A stretch of DNA of 64,000 nt, from positions 1 through 64,000 of the forward strand of contig JAJQZP010000247.1 in assembly GCA_025403435.1 (NCBI GenBank), given 5' to 3'. Source of the DNA: Artocarpus heterophyllus. Taxonomy: Eukaryota > Streptophyta > Magnoliopsida > Rosales > Moraceae. Below, in pieces: positions 57,833-64,000 of the stretch. Within the stretch, counting starts at the first letter, position 1; the number at the start of each line of letters is the position of its first letter. Under the pieces are notes generated by a model. The model ran no database searches. It was not told the origin of the DNA and saw only the letters and a program-made list of their open reading frames with translations. A program made the position numbers and the translations under genes.

Positions 57833-59485
57833 ACGAGGTTTTTACATAAATTTGCAAGTTTGTGATCATGTTATATGCATAAATTTTGTGATCTTAATCT
57901 CTCCAATGCTTGAATTAAATTTTATAGAGAGATGGCACTCTAGGTTTCTATATAATATATATGTTGTCATGGATTATATGGTGAATGTTTATTAATTAAT
58001 TATGGTTGATTAAATTGTTGTTTAATTATTTATTAATTAATTAATACCGGTTATGGTTCCTTAGAGGTTAGAATATGTATCTAGGTTTTTCATGTAATTA
58101 GATGGCGAACTATCATCTCCGTCTAGGAATTGCTATTTAATTTTTAATTTGTAAGAATTTTGTAATTAAACAATTATTTGGAGAAGACGGAACGAGAAGT
58201 CGGATCTTAAAGATTGATGAAGGCGTCTCCAGGTATTTCCTGAGTCTCTAATTTTATGTTTTTGAATTGTTGAAAATAAAATTGATGAATTGCATTAAAA
58301 TTGTATTTTCTGGATTAAGGTTTCTTCTGCTCGGTCGGCATGCCGGACCTCACAGTTCGGCAGGCCGAAGGTCACAAATCGGCAGGCCGGACGTACGGTC
58401 CGGCAGGCCGACAGTGGGGCAGAAATTTTGGTGCTCTGCCGGCAGGCCGAACCTTCATGTTCGGCAGGCCGAACCACCATGATCGGCAGACCGATCACCC
58501 AGATCAGCCTACCGACCGAGAGCAGCCAGGTGTCCAGAAAAGGTGCAATTTTTGGTGCAGTTTTTATTTTATTTTTGGGACGATTCTGAGAAACATTAAA
58601 TTTGGATATGACCGGAAATATGAAGTGTTCGATTCATACGGGATTGAGGACTTGAAGATGGACATTACATGAAGAAGGATACAACTTGAGGATTCAAGGA
58701 TGAAGAATCGATAAATGTCTCGATTATTCTCTTGTAATCTTAGTTTTTCTATTCTCTAGGGTGGAACCATAATATTACGGTTATTATTATTATTATGCTT
58801 GTAGCTTTGCTTGAATGCTTTGCTTGTCTGCATTATAATATGATTTACCATGTATATTGATGACATGCCATATAGAATAGGGAGTGCCGCTCATATTAAA
58901 ATTGTTCATGCATAATTTTAAAATAAAACCTTGACTTCAAAAGATTGAGTGGGAGAAGGTTTTCGAAGAGAGAACCTAAGGCCTCCATCGTTGGTCCATA
59001 GGAAGAACATGGTGGTCCTGACCCCTAGGAAGGGATTTCTATCATGTACCAGATTGGATCTCTAAAAGGATAAGATATTTTAGTATGATTTATGGTTGCA
59101 CACCCCTAGGTGGTGATTATAAATCATGGATAAAATATTGAAACGGTGGTTATACACTCACGTTAATTTAATTATTAACCTCCCCTAGGAGCTCTGTTAA
59201 TAAAATTAATGGCCAAAGAAACGATTATTAGTATATGCTGGATCATACGGGTCCTAGATGGCATATATTAATCAGGAGGGGATCCGTGTTCCTGATTGAA
59301 TTTGACATGACTCCCCTAGGAGCTTGTTGAATTCTGAGTTGGGAATTATCGTTGTAAGGTTGTGATATTTTCAAGGTTTTGACACATAAACACATTTGTA
59401 TGATTTTACATGATTGTGTTATCTTACTAAATTATTATATATGTTTGCTTATGTTTGGTATATAATTCTTTATTGTAGATTGAAA
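57833..59485 (+). other. Copia 2 untranslated leader
   Basis: About 1.65 kb before gag without a coding domain. It contains array H (58335-58515) and four CCCCTAGG palindromes (59022-59029, 59103-59110, 59182-59189, 59313-59320). A donor-like AGGTATTT lies at 58231-58238, and an acceptor-like TTTATTGTAG ends at 59478, eight bases before the gag ATG. A leader intron removing array H is therefore possible. Confidence 0.65.
58335..58515. repeat. Phased palindrome array H (Copia 2 leader)
   Basis: Eight cores start at 58335, 58357, 58379, 58400, 58439, 58461, 58483 and 58505 (steps 22, 22, 21, 39, 22, 22, 22). The best copies are TTCGGCAGGCCGAA. It is the counterpart of array D, with the same long gap in the same place. 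Confidence 0.93.
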
Positions 59486-60070
59486 ATGTCTAAAAACGCT
59501 TTATCATCGATACTTGACAAAAACCAATTAACCGGTGAGAACTATAATGATTGGAAACGGAACCTGGACATCGTCCTTTCCTTTAAGAAACTGAAATATG
59601 TTCTGACAACTCCTTGTCCTCCCGAGCCTATGGGAGACTCAAGTAATGAGCAATTCCAAGCGTACGACCGCTGGAAAGATACTAATGATCAGGCCCGCTG
59701 TTATGTTATGGCTAGCATGAACAATGTGCTGCAGGCTCAACATCAAGATTATGAGACTGCGAAGTAGATCTTGGATAATCTTGAGGACATGTTTGGAGGC
59801 CAGGCCATAACAAAGCGGCAAGGGGCGCTTTGGAAACTCTTAAACTGTAGACAGAGACCGGGGACATCTGAAAAGGAGCACATGATGTTGGTCATGGGTT
59901 ACCTCGCTGAGGCTCAAACCAATGGAGCCGACATCGATGCTGAAACTCAGATGACTATGGTCTTTGAGACTCTGTCTAAGAAATTTGTTCCGTTTAGGGC
60001 TACTTTTAATTTGAGCAATAGACGGGATATGACCTTAACAGAACTGATGAAACAGTTACAGGAGTTTTAA
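59486..60070 (+). pseudogene. Copia 2 gag (capsid-like) segment
   Basis: MSKNALSSILDKNQLTGENY, DWKRNLDIVLSFKKLKYVL, YDRWKDTNDQARCYVMASM, then TAG at 59765 replacing Gln, MFGGQAITKRQGALWKLLNC, HMMLVMGYLAEAQTNGAD, SNRRDMTLTELMKQLQEF and TAA at 60068 (Glu in Copia 1). The frame is also open upstream to an in-frame ATG at 59414. I favour 59486 because the homology to other copia gags begins there. Confidence 0.88.
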
Positions 60071-60109
60071 CTGCTGATCAGGGAGTCTCCTGCTGGTGGT
60101 GAGGCCAAC

Positions 60110-61654
60110 ATGGTAGCTGCTTCTGGTTCCAATCCTAACTCTGGGAATGGAAAGAAGCAACGGGCCAAAAGTGGGAAGTCTTCTATTCCTATTGCTACCA
60201 AGAGCAAGAAGAAGAAGAAGAAGAACCCAAAGAAGCTTAAGTGCTTCTTTTGTGGTAAGGTCGGGCATATAAAGAAGCATTGCAAGGACTTCCTTTCCAA
60301 GGGAGGTAGGTGTGATCTTCTATATTTAGAAACTTGTTTGGTTGAGGAATCCAGTGACATCTGGGTCATAGATTCCGGTGCAACTAATCATGTTTGTGTT
60401 TCTCTACAGGGATTCAAAGAAACGAAAAGTCTACTTCGTGAAGACTTAACGCTTCAGATGGGCGATGGATCCTTGGTCTCAGAGGAAGCAGTGGGAGATG
60501 TCCATCTTTATTTTGATAATTATAGGAGTTTAATTTTGCGAGATTGTTTTTATGTTCCTAAATTTAAAAGGAATTTAATTTTTGTATCTTCTTTATTTAA
60601 AGACTCCTACGTGGTATCTTTTAATGAAAAAGTGGTGATTCGTAAAAACAAATCTATTATCTGTTCTGGATGGATGCAAAATAATCTATATTTTATCAAA
60701 CCTAAGATGGACTTATTGCTTAATGCTGAGATAAATGATAATGACTCTAAAAGACTTAAAAATTCTCACTCTAATAAGACTTATCTTTGGCATTTGCGCC
60801 TTGGTCATATTAACCTGAATAGGATTCAAAGGTTGGTAAGGGATGGACCTCTAAGTCACTTAAAGGTGGAATCTATACCTCAATGTGAGTCTTGTTTGGA
60901 GGGTAAAATGACCAAAAGACCATACGGGTCTAAGGGCAATAGGGCCGAAGGGGTTCTAGAACTTGTGCATAGTGATGTTTGCGGACCGATGAACATCCGG
61001 GCACGAGGAGGGTATGAGTACTTCGTCACTTTCATTGACGATTACTCAAGATATGGGTATGTATACCTAATGCACCACAAAAGCGAAACTTATGATAAGT
61101 TCAGGGAGTTTCGGGCTGAAGTGGAAAAACAATTGGGTAAACCTATAAAGGCACTTCGATCTGATCGAGGTGGGGAATACCTTTCTGAAGAGTTCTTGGG
61201 ACACTTGTTAGAGAATGGGATTTTATCCCATTTGACTGCGCCGGGCACTCCGCAGCAGAATGGCGTAGCGGAGAGAAGGAATAGGACTTTGTTGGACATG
61301 ATTCGGTCCATGATGAGTTATTCATCATTGCCTTTATCCTTTTGGGGGTATGCACTACAAACCGCATGTTATCTTTTGAACAATGTGCCTTCAAAATCGG
61401 TCCCTAAAACTCCTCACGAGTTGTGGACAAGATGGAAAACATCCTTAAACCATATTCGCATATGGGGATGTCCAGCTCATGTCCTGTTTAAGGATCTGAA
61501 TAAGTTGGAAGCACGTTCAGAAGTTTGCGTGTTTGTAGGATATCCAAAAGGGACTAAAATGGGTTATTTTTATAACCCAAAGGAAAATAAAGTCGTGGTT
61601 TCAACTAATGCAACTTTCCTTGAGGAGAGTTACATGAACGACTTTAAACCTTAA
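60110..61654 (+). pseudogene. Copia 2 zinc knuckle, protease and integrase segment
   Basis: A 514-codon open stretch: Lys-rich linker, [14 protein letters not shown] at segment residues 45-58, [12 protein letters not shown] (D88), HHCC zinc-binding region WHLRLGH...CESC (228-262), and a catalytic core with D289, D352 and E388. The last two have the D-x35-E spacing typical of integrases. The copia-type C-terminus follows, with the HIRIWGCPA block and a VFVGY segment. It ends at TAA where Copia 1 reads CCA. This segment alone would be a complete protease-integrase unit. Confidence 0.9.
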
Positions 61655-61660
61655 AGCAAA

Positions 61661-62386
61661 GTGGTGCTTGAGGAGTTGATGGGTGATTCGTTTACTCAGG
61701 AGGTTCCGAATGAAACCATTCCGATCAGTGTAGAAAAACCAAACAAACCTGAACAACAACCTCAGGGGCTTCGGCGTAGTGGGAGGATTGGGCGTCAACC
61801 TGAGAGGTATATGTTCAACGGGGAGGTCTTTTTGGCTGAACCGGATGAACATGACAGGGATCCTTATACTTACGCAGAAGCAATGGAGGATGTTGATTCA
61901 AGACTCTGGACAGAGGCCATGAACATAGAGATGAAGTCTATGGAGACTAATCGGGTCTGGGAGCTTGTGGATCTTCCCGAAGGGGTAAAACCCATAGGGT
62001 GTAAGTGGATCTACAAGAGGAAAAGAGGAGTGGATGGAAAGGTCGAAACCTTTAAGGCTAGACTGGTAGCTAAGGGTTATACGCAAAAGGAAGGAATCGA
62101 TTATGAGGAAACCTTTTCGCCTGTAGCCATGCTTAAGTCCATCCGGATTCTCTTATCCATAGCTGCCGCTCTCGACTACGAGATTTGGCAGATGGATGTC
62201 AAGACGGCTTTTCTGAATGGCTATCTTGATGAGTCCATTTATATGGAACAACCAGACGGGTTCAAGGTCACGGGTCAAGAGGGTAAGGTTTGTAAGCTGC
62301 TAAAGTCTATTTATGGACTTAAGCAGGCTTCTCGTTCTTGGAACATAAGATTTGACCAAGTGATCAAGACTTATGGGTTCTCATAA
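61661..62386 (+). pseudogene. Copia 2 reverse transcriptase, first part
   Basis: [20 protein letters not shown] linker, then the RVT_2 start [59 protein letters not shown] (first catalytic Asp) and [12 protein letters not shown]. It ends at TAA 62384 within FS*NVDEP, where a Gln codon is the likely original. Copia 1 has lost everything after [10 protein letters not shown]. Confidence 0.9.
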
Positions 62387-62389
62387 AAT

Positions 62390-63439
62390 GTGGATGAACC
62401 ATGTGTTTACAAACACATTAAGAATGAGAAGGTGGTTTTTCTACTACTCTATGTAGATGACATCCTGCTAATTGGCAATAATGTTGGGGCATTGTCATCG
62501 GTCAAATTATGGTTGACCAAGCAGTTTGACATGAAGGACTTAGGTGAGGCTAATTTTGTTCTCGGTATCCAGATCTTTCGGGATAGGAAGAACAAAATGA
62601 TAGCTTTGTCACAGGCCGACTACATAGATAAAATTCTCAGGAGGTTTGCAATGCAGGATTCCAAGAAAGGTGGGCAACCATCTAGGTCTGGAATTACTCT
62701 TTCTAAGAAAGACTCTACAAAGTCTTATGAAGAAAGAGAATACATGAAGAAGGTGCCTTATGCTTCGGTAGTGGGTAGTCTCATGTATGCCATGCTTTGC
62801 ACTCGACCGGATATTAGCTATACGGTCGGGATAGTGAGTCGATTTCAGGCGGATCCAGGACCGAACCATTGGGTTGCGGTAAAGCATATTTTCAAGTACC
62901 TGAGAAGGACTCGAGGGTATATGCTTGTGTATTCGGGTGAGGATTTAACTCCTCTAGGATACACTGATTCAGATTTTCAATCCTGCCTGGATTCTAGGAA
63001 ATCGACTTCGGGGTTTGTGTTTACTCTAGGTGGCGGTGCCATCAGTTGGAGAAGTGCAAAGCAAGATTGCACTTCGGATTCAACGATGGAGGCTGAGTAT
63101 GTGGCGGCTAGTGATGCTTCGAAAGAAGCAGTGTGGATCCGTAAGTTCCTTGGGGATCTTGAGGTAGTTCCTGGTATGGATAAGGCGGTATCACTGTACT
63201 GTGATAACAGTGTGGCGGTAGCTAATGCTAAGGAACCAAGATTTCACAAGAAGAGTAAGCATATTGATCAAAAGTATCATGTGATAAAGGACTTCGTTGA
63301 GAGCGGGCATGTCACGGTATGCAAGATCGCGTCAGAGGACAATTTAGCTGATCCATTCACGAAGACACTCACTGGGAGAGTCTTCGAGAGGCATGTGGAA
63401 GCTATGGGGATACGAAATTTGCAGTATTTACTCACTTAG
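62390..63439 (+). pseudogene. Copia 2 RT palm (YVDD) and RNase H
   Basis: LLLYVDDILLIG at 62441-62476 supplies the RT Asp pair. Then comes the RT thumb and connection region (PYASVVGSLMYAMLCTRPDI). The RNase H acidic motifs are GYTDSDF, STMEAEYVAAS and YCDNSVAVANA, and the usual C-terminus ends at 63439. Followed at once by the purine tract and 3' LTR. Confidence 0.9.
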
Positions 63440-63442
63440 TGC

Positions 63443-63453
63443 AAGTGGGAGAT
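63443..63453 (+). other. Copia 2 polypurine tract
   Basis: AAGTGGGAGAT directly before the 3' LTR TGTTAGAC. The same sequence precedes the Copia 1 3' LTR on the minus strand (15450-15460). Confidence 0.88.
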
Positions 63454-64000
63454 TGTTAGACATGTATGCTCTAAGGAGTAAAAATGTAACACGTTTTTGG
63501 AGACATTTTTATCAATAAAGAATTTATTCATTTATAAATATACCAAATATTGTCCTCTTTACATTTATATTCGTTGAATATATGACAAGCAAACAGTAGT
63601 CTAAGACTATCAGTCTAAACCTTAAGAATTGGGCATATGATGGGATGATTATGCGGTAGACACGATTCTTAAGGTGATGGTCTAAAACATATGATCCGCA
63701 ATCAAGGGAATAAAGTTGGGCGCTTTATTCATGTAAAGATTGTTATGTTGTCTATATCCCTTTTGGGGGATGGTTTGTCTTGGCCATCGGAGTTGGACTC
63801 CATGAATAGAAACATTGGCACGTTGTCATAGGTGATGATGTGTTGGATCGGGACATAAAGTGAATTGATTTGGATTAATAATTCTGTCTTGGCAAATCGA
63901 TTCACTTTAGACAATCATTTGTATTGTATCTTAATCCTGAGATGAATAATGGGCCCGTTGTCTCGACTTGTGTCTTTTGATGTACCAATAGGTGAATCCC
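63454..64000 (+). repeat. Copia 2 3' LTR, first 547 bp
   Basis: Matches 55783 onward with scattered transitions. The window ends inside it, before the expected palindrome array and TATA-like box. Confidence 0.92.

Larger units (their letters stand above)
59486..63439 (+). pseudogene. Copia 2 gag-pol polyprotein, one frame with four nonsense codons
   Basis: A single frame from ATG 59486 to TAG 63437-63439 (1317 codons) with stops only at 59765 (TAG), 60068 (TAA), 61652 (TAA) and 62384 (TAA); no frameshift. Domain order is copia: capsid, CCHC, protease (DSG at residues 296-298), integrase (HHCC H436, H441, C467, C470; DDE D497, D560, E596), RT (Asp 904 in [15 protein letters not shown] 989-992) and RNase H. 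All visible catalytic residues are kept. Copia 1 has sense codons CAG at the first stop, GAA at the second and CCA at the third; the fourth lies in the part Copia 1 has lost. Confidence 0.92.
55783..64000 (+). mobile_element. Copia 2: near-complete Ty1/copia element, 3' LTR runs off the window
   Basis: 5' LTR 55783-57819, primer site 57822-57832, leader to 59485, gag-pol frame 59486-63439, purine tract 63443-63453, 3' LTR from 63454 onward. Same family as Copia 1 but retains the RT. It inserted into the leader of the older Copia 4. The 3' LTR part differs from the 5' LTR at several places in the first 250 bp, more than the Copia 1 pair, so it is older than Copia 1. Target duplication cannot be checked because the right end is outside. 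Confidence 0.93.

Noticed and set aside
58267..58672. Overlapping reading frames rich in Gly-Arg-Pro-Ala and Arg-Gln-Ala across array H (also 19336-19661 and 57133-57321)
   Set aside because: The GC-rich phased palindromes create open frames on both strands; the apparent peptide repeat follows the DNA period and appears in several frames.
59486..63439. Programmed stop-codon readthrough as an explanation for the in-frame stops of Copia 2
   Set aside because: Four different stops spread over gag and pol, three of them sense codons in Copia 1, are better explained as mutations. Copia elements normally use one continuous frame.

Overview
The window is repeat-rich DNA from a vascular plant, most likely a eudicot. 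It is AT-rich and almost entirely made of nested LTR retrotransposons, with CACTA and hAT-like DNA-transposon debris. The only clear host-gene trace is a broken ectodomain exon of an LRK10L/WAK-type receptor kinase (45066-45889, minus). No intact gene, rRNA or tRNA gene was found. The landscape suggests heterochromatin; the species cannot be named from the sequence.

Layout. 1-1260: CACTA (En/Spm) remnant with hairpin subterminal repeats and a decayed transposase-associated domain. 1265-3640: minus-strand Ty3/gypsy LTR plus integrase debris. 3632-~4050: plus-strand gypsy-type LTR fragment. 4260-8064: Athila/Tat-like gag relic on minus, split by a solo LTR (5815-7926) that carries two copies of one MITE. 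8795-42613: old minus-strand element 'X' whose left LTR was split by Gypsy A (8901-38206, plus, TSD tatac). Gypsy A was in turn split twice: in its internal region by Copia 1 (13417-22142, minus, TSD gattt) and in its 3' LTR by Gypsy B (25457-36944, minus, TSD ctttg). All three target duplications are perfect 5-mers at exactly the predicted coordinates, so the order of insertion X, then Gypsy A, then Copia 1 and Gypsy B is well supported.

42614-44132: decayed LTR of the Copia 1/2 family. 44209-46008: host-like DNA with a short membrane-anchor ORF and the receptor-kinase pseudogene. 46009-51515: Copia 3 (plus, TSD ggtga), lacking integrase, RT, RNase H and most of its 3' LTR. 51516-53538: no recognisable gene. 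53539-54715: Tat-like gypsy LTR and gag fragment. ~54951-55782: LTR, primer site and leader of Copia 4, interrupted by Copia 2 (55783 to the window end, plus), whose single 4-kb gag-pol frame is open apart from four nonsense codons.

None of the elements looks autonomous. Copia 1 lost its RT in a deletion with filler, its gag ATG is ACG, and it has nonsense and frameshift lesions. Copia 2 has four stops. Gypsy B has substitutions in the protease and RT catalytic motifs. The most unusual signal is a GC-rich palindrome, consensus TTCGGCAGGCCGAA, repeated every 21-22 bp in eight separate arrays. It occurs in LTRs and untranslated leaders of the Copia 1/2 family and also, degenerate but with the same phasing, in two unrelated gypsy-type LTRs.
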